Below, in pieces: positions 12,690 to 25,204 of a DNA stretch of 64,000 bases. Location of the stretch: contig OU015528.1 in NCBI GenBank assembly GCA_907165065.1, positions 76,489,474 to 76,553,473 on the forward strand, given 5' to 3'. A program made the translations under genes and the position numbers. The notes under the pieces are model-generated. The model searched no databases. It saw nothing but the letters and a program-made list of their open reading frames with translations, and was not told the DNA's origin. How positions within the stretch are numbered: position 1 is the first letter of the stretch; every line of letters starts with the position of its first letter. The DNA comes from Caprimulgus europaeus. Lineage: Eukaryota > Chordata > Aves > Caprimulgiformes > Caprimulgidae.

Positions 12690-14200
12690 TTTTGGTTGTG
12701 ACTACCTGCCCTTATAAAAAGTCTCTCTCCAGCTTTCTTGTAGGCCCCCTTCTGGTACTGGAAGACTCTTGTCAAGTCCATGTCTCTCCAATTTAGAGAC
12801 AAAGATGTTCTGTGGAACAGCGTCAAATGCTTTGTAAAAGTCTGGGTAAATTATGTCAGTTGCTCTTTCCTTATGCACAAACACTGTAACACAATTTTAG
12901 AAGGACACCAAATTTGTCAGACATGATTTGCCATTAGTGAAACCATGTTGGCTGTCACCAATCACCTGCTCACTTCCCATGTGTCTTAGTGTAGTTTCCA
13001 GGAGGATTTGCTTCATGATCTTGCCAGGCATGAAGGTGAGACTGACCAGCCTGTAGTTCCCCTTTCAGAAAATGGAGATTATGTTGCCCCTTTTTCCAGT
13101 CAGTGGGAAGTGGACTGGACTGCCACAACTTCTCAAATAAGATGGATAGTGGCTTAGCAGCCTCATCTGCAAGTTCCCTCAGGACCTGCAGATCCATCTC
13201 ATCAGGTCCAATGGTCTTGTGCACCTTCAAGTTCCTTAGATGGTCTTGAACCTGATCTTCTCCTACAGTACCCAGTTTTTCTTTCTTCTAGTTCCTTGTT
13301 TTATCTTCTTTCTAGTCCCTGGCTTTGCCTGACTTGGGTGATGTGGCTTGAGTACTTGCTGGTAAAGACTGAGGCAAAAAAGTCACTGAGTACCTCAGCC
13401 TTCTCCATACCCCGGGTAACCATTTTCCTTATGGAGAGGGTCCACATTTTCTCTAGTCTTCCTTTTGCCACTGTCGTGCCTATAGAAAATTTTCTTATTG
13501 GCCTTGACATCCCTGGCTAGATTTAATTCTATCAGGGCTTTAGCTTTTCTAACCTGATCCTTGATTGCTTGGACAATTTCTCTGTATTCTTCTCAGGTTA
13601 CCTGTCTTTGCTTACACCCTCTGTAGGCTTCCTTTTTGTCTTTGAGTTTGTCCAAGAGCTCCTCATTCATCCCTCCTGACATTTTTGCCTGACTTCCTCT
13701 TTGTTGGGATGCATCACTCCTGAGCTTGGAGTGAATATTAAGCAGCTTTCTTGGGTCCCCTTTCCCTCCAGGACTTTATCCCATAGCACTCTACCAAGCA
13801 GGTCCCTGAATGAGCCAAAGTCTGTTCTCATTATGTCCAGGGTAGTGAGCTTGCAGTGTGCCCTCCTTGCTGCTCTAAGGATCCTGAACTCCACCATTTC
13901 ATGGTCACTGCATCCAAGACTGCCCTTGAGCTTCACATTCCCCACCAGCCCTTCCTTGTTGGTGAGAACAAGATCCAGCATATAACCTCTCCTCATTGGC
14001 TCCTCTATCACTTGTAGAAGGAATTAATCATCAACACATTCCAAGAACTTCCTGGACTACCTAAATCCTGCTCTGTTGTCCCTCCAATAGATATCAAGGT
14101 GGTTGAAGTCCTCTATGAGGACCAGGGCTTGTCAATGTGAGGCTACTCCTATCTGACAACAGAGGGCCTCTTCTGTCTTGTATTCACAGTCCTCTTCTAT
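12690..14200 (-). mobile_element. CR1 LINE internal segment (minus strand), internally deleted
   Basis: This is the longest CR1 piece in the window. Reading on the minus strand from 14200 it contains the end of the endonuclease domain, the linker, the first part of the reverse-transcriptase domain and then, abruptly near 12765, sequence from the pol C-terminus close to the 3' UTR. The element lacks its 5' half. Its far boundary near 14200 is approximate because similarity fades after the segment reading GTGGTTGAAGTCC on the plus strand. Stops and frame changes break the coding sequence repeatedly, so it is an inactive fossil. Confidence 0.92.
12766..14011 (-). pseudogene. CR1 ORF2 (endonuclease/reverse transcriptase) pseudogene
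   Basis: The CR1 pol protein nicks target DNA with an APE-type endonuclease and then copies its own RNA at the nick. Four broken frames can be followed on the minus strand. At 14011-13667 the endonuclease end is visible with LDLVLTNKEGLVG and the SDHEMVEFRIL block, whose Asp-His is a conserved catalytic pair. At 13510-13301 the linker shows [17 protein letters not shown]. At 13230-12970 the start of reverse transcriptase shows [15 protein letters not shown] and PTDWKKG. At 12884-12766 motif A appears as DFYKAFDAVP, followed by LERHGLD. The sequence then jumps, out of frame, to the pol C-terminus (FQYQKGAYKKAGERLF). The expected FADD-type catalytic box is absent, so the enzyme is dead. Confidence 0.9.
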
Positions 14201-14497
14201 CCTGTATTGTGGTTGTAGTGCATTATGTGACAACTAATAAGAATTGTGAATCAAAGCTTCCAGCTATGATGAGACAGCAGATAGATTAACAGGAAAAGGG
14301 GTAGAAGAGTGAAAGGAATCTCATCCAGGCTACTCACATTCTAATGCTAATAAGGTAGTTTTAACAATAATAAACCTAAGTTTCTCATAAGGTTCTTCCC
14401 AAACCTTTGAATGCACCAGTCACCTTTTATAGTGGCCATGAGATATATCAAATGGATCTAGAGAAATAAGATCAGCCTTGAGCTTTTAACCATCCAG
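14201..14497. other. Spacer between divergent CR1 pieces
   Basis: About 300 bp of AT-rich sequence lies between the 5'-truncated end of the minus-strand CR1 and the 5'-truncated end of the plus-strand CR1. The first few dozen bases may be diverged CR1. Nothing else is recognised. Confidence 0.5.
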
Positions 14498-14907
14498 TCA
14501 CACATATGTGTCTTATGAGGAGTGGCTAAGGGTGGTTTTGTCTGGAGAAAAGAAGGCTGAGGGGAGACCTTATCACTCTCTACAACTACCTGAAAGGAGG
14601 TTGTAGTGAGGTGGAGGTCTGACTTTTCTCTCAACAAGAGATAGGACAAGAGGAAAAAGTGTCAAGTTGCACCAGAGGAGGTTTAGATTGGATGTCAGGA
14701 AAAATTTCTGCACCAATAGGATTGTCAAGCATTGAAACAGGCTGTCCAGGGAAGTAGTAGAGTGACCATCCCTGGAGGTATTTAAAACACATGTAGATAA
14801 GGTGTTTAGGGACATGGTTTAGAGGTGGGCTTGACAATGTTAGGTTTATGGTTGGTCTCAATCTTAAAGGATTTTTCCAACCAAAATTATTCTATGATTC
14901 TATGATT
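14498..14907 (+). mobile_element. CR1 LINE, 5'-truncated 3' end
   Basis: A plus-strand CR1 fragment runs from the pol C-terminus (nucleotides reading TGTCTTATGAGGAGTGGC, later GAGAAAAGAAGGCTGAGGGG) through the 3' UTR (TTAGGTTTATGGTTGG) to a tail with two ATTCTATG units ending near 14907. It shares its 3' UTR wording with the copy at 705-1168. Unlike that copy, its pol remnant is broken by frame changes, which suggests more decay. It lies head to head with the CR1 at 12690-14200. Confidence 0.95.
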
Positions 14908-17900
14908 TTATATGTTACATGTTTTAATCCAGTCTTCAAGGCTCCTGACACCCATCCTCTAGCCATAGACCATCCTCAGTGTCCAAGGCTGCTTTCCTCC
15001 TTTTTTTGTTTCTTTTCTCAACTACCTATACTCTATTTGACTTTTTTGATGTGATGTTGTGCCTTCATTTTTATTCCTGGTGTCAGCAGTACGCCATCGT
15101 ACATTGTTCTGTCTCAAATGAGAGACTTCATGCTGTGGATCTTATACAGTGAAAACTCATTATTCTCCTTGTACAGAGTACAAAATTTCTTAGAATATAA
15201 TCTCTCTATGCCCATAATTTGAAGTCAAGCATGTTGTTCAGATAGAACTGAAGGCAATGTGTTTGTGGTCCCTAGTGGTTGAGGAATAAAGAGAAATTCA
15301 ACTGCATTGTAATTAGTATAATCAACACACTATGGATGCTGTTTTAAATCAAGAGCCAGACACAAGTTGTTTTTTACAGACTGAAAACACTTAGTTCAAA
15401 TTCCAGTTGAGCAACACTTTGTAGTAGCCCTTTAAACATGGCCCTCTCTGTGCTGTTCAGCAGCATTCTCTCATTTTGCATATATCATTTTTAGTAAATG
15501 ATTTATCATGTCCATTGCCTTTTCCCCATCTAGACAACTATAACAATTTCCCTCTGGCTATTATTGAACAGTTAATAATGATAAGTTAGGTGTTAGATGC
15601 TTTCTGTCAGTTAAGCAGCACCATCAATATGTCTTGCAGGACCCAGGACAGCTAAGACTACTTCTGACTGGTCTGTCAGGAAAGAACATTTATAAAGATA
15701 TAGCATATAAGCTGGAACAGACTTGTGTTTTACTAGGTAATGCTAAGGGACTTCATTGATGGCATTATCTTGGTTGTCATCTTCCTGACATACAAGGAAC
15801 ATAAATAGCTAGGTGGTCTGAACTTCCAGTAGTTGGTGTCTCTTACAACACCCTGCAAGACCTCCAAGAAGAGATTTCTTTTAGATAATAATATTATTAG
15901 TTTGTGTCTAAAAGGAAAGGGAGACCTAGAGTTCATTATTGTGTCTGGGAAGCTAAAAAATGAGGTTAAATTTCCTCTTTCTCCCAAGTTTTCTCCCATT
16001 AATACTTATAGGATGTCTAAAAACAATGATGTTGCCATGTACAATATGATTTAGGTGGATGCATTTATCACCCAAACTTTGTGGAGTTCAACACTAACAA
16101 GATACCTTAGACCTGGTTATTTTCAAGGTCTCTGGGCTACAGACCTGTCATCACTGTGCCTGAATGGCACTTAGACACTAGGCCATACTATTCATCAGCT
16201 GTTTGATAGCATTACAACGAACAGGACAACAGCAAATCTAGACTGATACGGCTGGGGGGCTCACACAAAACCATCAATGATTGTAGCTGCTTCATTTTTA
16301 AAGGCAGAGAGAAAAAATAGAGAATGAGTTGTGGTTTTTTTTCTTTTGTATTGTATTCTGAATGTGAAAGCATTCTGTGCCTCTGCTTAGAAACAAATGC
16401 AAAAAGTGAGGGGCCAAAGAAGATGCAAAAAAGAGCAGGTCTCTGTGTACTGATTAAGATATTTACCTGAGAGGAAAATACTTGAATTTTTGTCATGCCT
16501 TTTGATAATCCATCTGTGGAGCCATCGGATGAAAATGGAAACAGTGTGGGAACAGGCAGTTCTAACCAGGAATCCCCATTTCTGTGTGACTATACCACAA
16601 ATTCATGCTGCTCCTTCATGTGGTTCCCCATGTCTTGTTTTCCTCTCAACAGAGTTTCAGACTTACAAGGAGGAATAAGGAGTGATCTCAGCTGGGTCTT
16701 TCTTTTGGTGCTCTCTCAAATGTAGGAGTGGTTGGGAATTTGAGCTCCTGTCTCTTTTGGGAACAGTATTTTAATCAGGAGACATACTAATGTATGAAAG
16801 ATAGACATGACTGAGTCTTTCTTCTTCAGCTGCGTTGTAAGAAGCAACTGTTACAGATTGAATTCCAGGTTCATGGAGAGTCTTTGGTGACTTGACTGAG
16901 ATGCTTCTGCTGCACATAGAGCTGAACTTCAGAAACAACCTGTTTATGTAATATTTATGCTGGCTGGCTCTACACAGCTTCTTAACTGATACCTTCTGTC
17001 TGAGGCTTGTAGCTTTTACCTAGCATTAAACAAGGCACTCAGGTGTGTAATTTTGATCTTGGATTCTATTTTTTAATCTAGATCCCTTAAAGTTAGTCAG
17101 TACAGATTGCATACTTTCTTGGACCTACCCCTTCATTTGTCAGGTGTAAAGGAGGGATAATTAGCATTTCCCAAACCTGCAGAAAATTATAAAGATAGTT
17201 ATGTTAAAGCGAGAGAACTGCTCAGAGTCTGAGGTGACAAATAGAGAATTTGGAGATAATTTTTTTTCTGTTCTGTTAAAGTTCTGGAGAATTCAAAAGT
17301 GTGTCTGCTTTACACTGAAATAAAAACAGGAGAGAGATCTGTCCACATCAGTCAGGTCAGGGAACTCATTAGGCTTTAGCTCTACTGTTACACACATAAT
17401 CTGAACCAGTCAGAGGTAGATCTTGAACTGTATTTACCCCTGTAAGTGCCCTGGTTGTGCAAGTGCCTGTGATACACTTCCTGTTGAGATTTCCTTGAAC
17501 ACTTCTGAAAGAAGTTGGGTTGTGCACAGCAGATTTTTAATGAACAGACACTTCATTGAACAACTTGACAATGAGCTCTTCAGACAGGATGGAAGCCTAT
17601 CTGGAGGTTTTGTATCAGTAAAGGTATTTCCACTTTGAGAAATATTTCCCTTCCACATATAGGGTGTATTTTCTGGAATTCTTTTTATCTCGAAAACCAG
17701 AACAAAATTTCTTAAGAGATCCCATCAGTTCTAGCAAAATAGGCATTTACTAAAGTGGAAGACAAAGCCTGTCTTTAATTTCAGCTTTCTCATTAGCTCT
17801 ATCTTTCTTGGAGAGATACCTTAACTGGATGTAGAAAACATAGTAAAGAATTATTGATCTTTGCTGAAATTCAGCCTCCAAGTATGTTTAGAAAGATAAA

Positions 17901-20139
17901 CAGGAACAGATTGGGTCAAATTCACAGAAAAGGGAAGTAACAACACTCATTATGCCACCAACTCATTTCACTCTGACACCAGTACTCTACCCACTGGGCA
18001 CACTATCTTTTTTTAAAAAAACATTGATTGAATACAGTGTAGGTTTTTGTTTGCTGGAATGTATTGCTTTAAATTGTTCCCAGGATATTTACTATTATTA
18101 TGTCCTTATCCATTCTTTGGTTGTTTTGTTGTTTCACTAGTTGATAACCCCGTTATTCCCCCATGCTTAATCCTTCCCTGGACTCTGTTGCTTGGCTGTG
18201 CGGGGGTGTTATCACCTCTGATTGACTGGCCATGTCTTTTATTTTCTTTCTGTTTGTGTGGGTAGGGGGTTAAATCACTGAAAAGAAGGATTAGAGGCAG
18301 GTTTACAGCTAGTAACTCAGCACTTAGATTCCTGATGTCATGGTAATTAGACATTGTCAAGTTCCAAGTAATGCCATTGCATGTTTACCATAGAAATCTA
18401 AATTACAAATGGGTTCCTTGAATCCTTTAGATTTTTCCAACATTTTTTTTTTTTTTTTTAATATTTTCTCTTCTGTGAGTCCACTGAGTTCAAAATCTCT
18501 TTTTCTTCTTGGAAACATGATTTATGCTGGTCTCTGTCTTCAAATGATTGTGTCTCAATTGCTATAAAATTCCTCTCCTGATTTGTTTAACCATAATTTA
18601 TTTCTTTTTCTTCTTTTCATTGTGAATTCTTATATATGGTGTCTGACTTGCTTGAAAGAAAATCAGTGCATTACCTGTAAACTGGCTTGACTGCCTCTGA
18701 CACTAGACAACTATCATATTGATTTTCAGGAATGATTATTCACACACGAACCTTAACAGCCTGACACCTGCGTATCTATCAAACTCCTTTGGTAGCCCCT
18801 GTTTCTGTGCATACCCTTGGGTCAATGAACAAACTGCTGCTGTCAAATGTATCCATTTGGCCAGCTCCTCTAGAGAATAAAGAGGAATCACAGCTACGGA
18901 ACCAAAGGTTAGGAAAATGCATTAAAAAAAAAAAATAAAAAAAAAGAATCCCTCAGTTCCTAAGCACCAGTCCAGCAACGATACTTAATTACTTGCTGAT
19001 CTTTACTCATAACCTCTTAGTGAGGTATGTGTTTATGAACTTCTGGTAGATTGGACTCAAATTCAGCATTTAAGGTTGTTTTTTTTTTAAAAAACCAACA
19101 AATCAACAACCAAACAAACTCAAAACCAAACAACTTTCCAGATTAGATTTTTGAAATTATTGTGACAATACTGATGCAGAAAGATTGCAACCATTTGGAG
19201 CATATCTATCTAATAATTTTGGTTTTCTTTTATAAAAGGACAGTTCCAATTTATATCTAGCAGTGAGTTATGAATGCTTCTTTATCAGTTGGAATAGGAT
19301 ATCTGTGCACATAAATTTCCTAAAGTGCACAGCTACTGGGTACACCTTTCTGGCTACTTCTAAGCATTTTAAAGACAATTGCATTTTTATTGTGAGGTTG
19401 CCTAGGAGGTACTGCCAAAGTTTGCAGCTCCATTCATTTATTCTCTGCTAAATAATGCCTGTATGAAGTTCTGGAAAGTGAGTCCAGTAAAGTTCTACAA
19501 CATTTTAAAAAAATCTCACCAAGAGACTTCTGTCCCCTTGTCACCCTCCCTTTTTATATGTCTGGGTCTTTCCAAAGTATTAATGAGTGCCTCTGTCAGT
19601 CCATAGTTATTTGCAATCTTTATCTCCAGTATACTCTTTTTGCAGAAAATGATGTCAAACAGAAAGAGAACAGAAGTAACTGAAAACTCTTTAGGCTAAT
19701 ACCACCACTTAGTCAAATGTAGCTTACCTGTGACTGTGGTGCTTCATAGAAGGTCTCAGCATTTTCACTCAAGATCAAAACATCTTATCTTATCTTTTTC
19801 TGCTGACATTCCTCAGCTTAGTGCACTATACGCTGTTGGTTGACTATCTTAGGAAAGTGCAGGTGGACATACCTGAGTAGAAATGAAAGACATAAAAGTG
19901 AAGGTAATAATACACAATTGAAATGTCTTAACATTTATTTAAAAGTATTTAGATCTGAGAGATATTTGTGGTCAGCTAGACTGGGGTTAAGTATTTGATT
20001 TTGTTTTTTCTCCTCCCTAGAATTATGTTATTATTAGCTTTCTTGTAGACAGTAAGTGAGTTATGATATAACTTATCTGCCAATATTTTTTCAATAGCAC
20101 TGTGGGGGTGCAGTGATTTAAACTGAGGGTTTATGTCTG
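14908..20139. other. Unique AT-rich sequence, no gene seen
   Basis: About 5.2 kb with no recognised exon, RNA gene or transposon. It contains a 17-base T tract at 18443-18459 and an A-rich tract at about 18924-18945. Overlapping short open frames occur near 16212-16725 and 17423-17658, but they lie in conflicting frames and have no domain signal. Confidence 0.6.
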
Positions 20140-20215
20140 CCACTTACCTAATTGAAAATTACACCAATTTCTGCACCTCAGCTACTTTTCATCTGTAAAA
20201 TGGAGAGAAAGATAC
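20140..20215 (+). mobile_element. Possible MIR-like SINE core relic
   Basis: The stretch centred on CACCTCAGCTACTTTTCATC followed by TGTAAAATGGAGAGAAAGAT resembles the core of the old amniote MIR SINE, whose consensus has a CTCAGTTTCCTCATCTGTAAAATGG motif. Only about 60-70 bp can be matched by eye, and neither the tRNA-related head nor the tail is clear. The call is tentative. Confidence 0.45.
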
Positions 20216-21981
20216 TGCTTCCTTTGTAAAAGGTCTAGAATTTTTCCAATGGCCTGCTACTATTGAGCTTCTTTAAATTTCCAAAAGGTCTAGTCCCTTT
20301 GTTAAAATGAACTCCTTCAAAATATATCATCCTTAAAAACGGTGCATTCACTATCTACTTGGTTTATTATTTCTGTGTTTTGGACAGGCCTGTGTTGCTT
20401 CCCTCAACCCAAGAGCACTCCCATGAAGCAACTTTATTAATACATCTAAGAAATAAGACACTGTTGTTCTCACATTTGATGGCATAAATATCTCCAGCTT
20501 CTTAAAAAATGTTTGTGTCTACCTCAGTAGGTGATTCTGACACTGTTGTGCATCCTGTGATTATTATTATGGCATGTTTCCAGTTGGTCCCTGTCTAGAA
20601 TATGATATGAATACAGACAGCAGTTAGCAAGCTTTCCTTAGCATCACTCTTTCTAGTTTCTTGGAAGATAACTCCTTCATACATGGTTTTGATCCAAGGA
20701 TTTTTTTTTTTTTATCTTGAAATAAAATGGTTCATCCCCATGTTAATAGCACGCATTTCCTGAAAAAATGCTTAGACTGCTTTTTGTTCTTTGTCATTTT
20801 TTACTTCCACTTAGGTCTGGGAAGAAGTAGTCTGACATTCATTACCTGACATAAGATAGTTTTATAAGATGTTACTACTCTTTACATTTTTTTTTTTTTC
20901 AGCTTGTCAGAACTTCAATTCTGAGCAAAGTTCTGTTAAAAAAACCCCCAAAAGTAATTATGAAAATAAATATTCTGTAAAGAAGATAATATGGTTTTTT
21001 CTACGAAAAAAGTTTTGGTTTTCTGTATTTCAGATTTTCAACAATAAAACATAAAGCATAAGAAATATATCCAAAAGTCATAGAATGTAGGGACTCCAGT
21101 GAGTAATATCTGCAAAATGAAGAGATTTCAGATATGTGTCTTTGCCACAAAAGCCCAGGGTAGCCTCTGTGGATCCCAGTGCCTACTATTGCAATTGTTG
21201 ATGGCTGGAACCATCCCTTGAAGGTTGCTTTGTGACCTGTATGAAATAAATTTAGCACTCACTAGCAATTACTGTGCTGACTACTCTCTCCGTTATAAAA
21301 AGCCATATTGGTACTGTTTTGGATCACCTTTGACACCTCAGAGGCAATATGTGTGTGATGAATTCTTTTACGATTCTACTGCAAGTTTCTTTCCTGCTAT
21401 AATAATGCACAGTGATGAGCAACCAGAAATAAGCTTGTATTGCTCTTCCTTACGCTCTTCAGATGAGGAAGCATTAGACACATAATGGTTTTATCTATTC
21501 TATTAAATTTTACCTTTGGCGCCAAGACTACCCTCCATGCAATGACTCACATTTACAATGTTAAAACCTTTTTCCACAAAGACAGCAGAGTTCCTTTCCA
21601 GTTTTCTTTTGGAAGTAGTTTCTAGTCTGTGTTAGCTCTCAGACAGTGTTTGGAAAATGCTTGAAGGATATTTGTTTTATTTCATGGAAAAATTGCCAGG
21701 GATTGCTATAACAATTTAGTAGCTTGAGGAACATTTTCTGGTATAATCTAATTTACTAGTGTTGATGGAGCCATCTTGTCCTTGCAACACTGCTGAATAG
21801 CAGTGAAATCCCTTTCTGAGCATATCAGTGTATGCACAAAACTGTCCCAATATTATCTATAAAATTATTTTTTTGTACTATTTTGTTTGTGTATCACATT
21901 AAACTTTGGGGCCAATTTGTTGAGAAATGTTGACCACAGTTTTGAATTAAATTTTAAAGGACTGCCAGAGAAGAATATTAT
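20216..21981. other. Unique AT-rich sequence, no gene seen
   Basis: No recognised exon or RNA gene. T tracts lie at about 20700-20713 and 20887-20899. A plus-strand open frame of 86 codons at 21225-21485 shows no known domain and no supporting splice structure. Confidence 0.55.
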
Positions 21982-22561
21982 TGTACTAGTTTTGGCTGGG
22001 ATAGAGTTAGTTTTCTTCACAGTAACTTGTATGGGGCTATGTTTTGGATTTGTGATGAAGACAGTGGGGATATTTTAGATATTGCTGAGCAGTGCTTAAA
22101 CAGTGTCAAGGCCTTTTCTGCTCCTCACACTGCCCCAACAGTGTGTAGCCTGGGGATGCACAAGAAGTTGGGAGGGGACACAACTGGGACAGTTGACCCC
22201 AACTGACCAAAGGGATATTCCATACCATATGATGTCGTACTCAGCAATAAAAACCAGAGGAGGAAGAAGGAAGGGGAGGGATGTTCAGAGTTACAGCATT
22301 TTTCTTTCCAAGTCACTGTTACATGTGATGAAACCCTACTTCCCTGGAGATGGTCTGCCTGTCAATGGGAAGTAGTGAATGAATTCCTTATTTCACTTTG
22401 CCTGTTTGTACAACTTTTGCTTTACTTATTAAACTGTCATTATCTCAATCTATAAGTTTTCTCAGTTTTAGCCTTCTGAGTCTCTCCTCCATCACAGTGG
22501 GTCAGGGGTGTAGCGAGCAGCTGTGTGGTCCTCAGCTGCTGGCCACAACTAAACCACGACA
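21982..22561 (+). mobile_element. Solo LTR of an endogenous retrovirus (580 bp)
   Basis: The element begins TGTACTAGTTTTGGCTGGG and ends AAACCACGACA, giving the TG...CA ends of an LTR. I recognise the text as an avian LTR family whose usual start is close to TGTCCTGGTTTTGGCTGGG. Landmarks in order are a degenerate CRE-like GATGTCGTAC at 22231-22240, a TATA-like CAATAAAAA at 22244-22252 and an ATTAAA polyadenylation-type signal at 22428-22433. No retroviral gag, pol or env sequence adjoins it, so it is a solo LTR left by recombination between the two LTRs of a provirus. The flanking five bases (ATTAT on the left, ATGAT on the right) match at four of five positions, possibly a decayed target-site duplication. 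The viral class is not decided from sequence. Confidence 0.88.
22231..22252 (+). promoter_or_regulatory. Degenerate LTR promoter (CRE-like plus TATA-like)
   Basis: GATGTCGTAC is followed four bases later by the A-rich CAATAAAAA, inside the solo LTR. In related LTRs I recall a better CRE-like site followed by a TATAAA box in the same place, so this promoter appears decayed. Activity cannot be judged from sequence. Confidence 0.4.
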
Positions 22562-25058
22562 ATGATTGACTGGTCTTAGAGTCTGGGGTGAAATGCCCTT
22601 TTAAGACTTCTGGACCAAGTTCTGATGTGTGCCTCAAGCAAGCAGGATTACTATGGAAAGAAATACAATAAAAGAGCAAGAAATGTTCTGATAAAAATTA
22701 AAATAACCTTATTCAGTAAGGTATTAGACAATTTTACTGAGCAGTGGTAGTGAAAAATCTTTCTCAATGGGTAAGTTGTGTTACAAACACTCCCTTGTTG
22801 GACTAAAATTTCTTTATATTTACACTCAGCTATGTCACACCTATTGCCAATAGCAACAGACAGGATACTGTTCTCTCTTTTCATTACAAGACAGATGACA
22901 CATTGGTGTGACATGTATAAATTGCACATCTGGGGAGTGTTAAAAGTCCACTTCAGGCAAGAACTGGGGACGTTTTAAAATTTGACTATTTGCTTAAGTT
23001 TCCCCAGTTGTAATGTGAGAAAACCATGTCCTGGAGGAGTGTCTTTGCTAACAGCAAACTCTTTTCCAGATTGGCAGCAAAAATCCACCTAATCAGGAAA
23101 AAATACCCAATCAAACAATAAAATAAAATAAAAAAGTGAGACATTTTACTATCTTAGAGATCCAAATTGCCTAGTGTGATGGTTATGATCAGTAGTTACA
23201 AGGGAAACAAAACAAGAAATGGCCAAATTAAATGGCAAAAAAATAAAAAGGTTAAAAAAAATCTTTTATGAAGCAGACAGATAATTTCAAAAAGCTTTCA
23301 TACTAGGAATAGGGCACCATTACAATGAGAAAACCTTTAATTATGTTGTAAAGGTCTGATATTCCACTGAAATGTCATTTCAAAATAAACTTCTAACAGT
23401 TAATTATCAGTGATATTTAACTTGTGGGAAAATTAAATATCACCACATACTCCTGTGATCATTTTATTGCTTTTGTAGACATTTTAATATTTTAATGGTT
23501 TCCAAGTAACAATGAAAAAGGCATGCCACCAAGTATGTTTCCTTGGCTCTCTTTGGATAACCATATAACCTTTTCTTTGTCTTCTTCATACAAAACAGAC
23601 CTCTGAGTCAGTGAGGGATAGAACTGAGGGGAAACCTTTTGAGAATAGATATAGGAATAAATATTGCTACAATTCCCTTAGCCAGCATGATTCTTGGGAA
23701 AGAAGTTTTATTAACTATTATAATTAGAAATACAATGCTAAATGACAAATATTGAAGCCCTATTAGTATTCAGCTAGCAAATCAAATGAATGTGCAATGT
23801 TCCAGTTAGTGACCTATGTATTATCCAAAGCTTATAAAATGTGCAGTGTGATTGGACCTAAGGATGTATGCAGTGACCCCTATCATGCACTGGTTGGAAG
23901 ACTGGAACAGAAAACCTTCTGTGCTCTTGTTGTATAAATCAATACTATACAAGCTAAAGAACTCAGATTGCTAGGAAAAGGTATGAATTTTAATGACAGA
24001 AAGGACTATAATGTGCATGACTATTCAACCAGCTATTCCAATTGAATTGGCTCTAGAAACTGATAGGTCTGACTAGCCACAACTGGCTGGTGTTATACAT
24101 CCTTCTCTAGGCTGAGCCAATGAAGATATAAATCATTAAAGGGATTTGGCTCAAGGACACTGATTTGTCCCTCTCCATGACATTTAATTGCCTGTTTCTA
24201 GCAGTTTTCAGTTCCTAACATTGTGCCTCCAAAAGTTCCAAAATAAATAATGTTATTATCTTAAAATATTCAAATCAGATAAGCATTATAAAAAAAGATA
24301 GACAAAGGACAGAAAAGGAATTGTAAGAGCCACATAGGTTTTATTCTTGTGCTTAACATTAGCTGAAACACGCATTTAAACTCTGATCTCCAGGGGCTTT
24401 CCTTAAAGATAAATTAATTTGTGAAATACGATAAAAATCCTGGAAATTGAAGGTATTGGAATTTCTGGCAAAGTAAAAAATCTCTTGCATGAAATCATGA
24501 AACTGATGATTTTGCTTGCCCTTGTAAATTAACCTATGTGATAGTGAATCTTCAGAGATACTGTGAGACTGAATCTTTTTATAGTAGCAGGAAATCCATC
24601 CAATATTTTTTCAGCATGGGAAGAAAGGAAAAATTACTCTAAGATAGAACCTACAGGACTGTGGTTTACTCTTTTGATGTGCAGCTATCCTCTGCATCAC
24701 TCATCAAGTTGCATAGACTTCTAAGGTCATATTTTTAAAATGCTTAAACGTCCCCCAAATTTCATGCCTTAGTTCTTGTTGTGTAAACTGTCAAATGCCT
24801 CACAGGAGCATTGTTACAATAAAGACAGTGAAAAATATCACCCAGCCATTTCACTCTAGCTGCCTGTGTATATGTCTCCCTCTCCCCCCTCTCCAAATAC
24901 AAGTGTTTCTTCTTACACTGCTGTTGACCTGAAAGACATTTGGTGGTAGTGAAAGGAGTTCACTAAAAAATACAATACAATTACATTTGGTTTTCACTAG
25001 AGAAATATATCAGGATTTGTTTGGGTTTGGTTTCTTTTTTGCTATGCTTAACAAAACC
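22562..25058. other. Unique AT-rich sequence, no gene seen
   Basis: About 2.5 kb of unique sequence with an A-rich AAATAAAAT cluster near 23125-23145. No exon, RNA gene or transposon was recognised. Confidence 0.6.
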
Positions 25059-25079
25059 TTTTTTTTTTTTTTTTTTTTT
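25059..25079 (+). repeat. Poly(T) tract (21 nt)
   Basis: An uninterrupted run of 21 T. On the minus strand it would read as a poly(A) tail, but no processed gene copy or retroelement body is recognisable on the side where one would be expected. Confidence 0.95.
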
Positions 25080-25204
25080 GAGGATCGGGGATGTAATGCA
25101 GAGTAGGGGGAAAAGTGTAGACATCAGAAAAACATAATTTTCTCATAATTTTTCATGGTAAAGAGAAAAACAAAACAAAACAACCAAACCATTTCCTGAA
25201 TGGC

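Noticed and set aside
25059..25079. Processed pseudogene tail on the minus strand
   Set aside because: A 21-base T tract alone is not evidence; no transcript-like body was recognised next to it.
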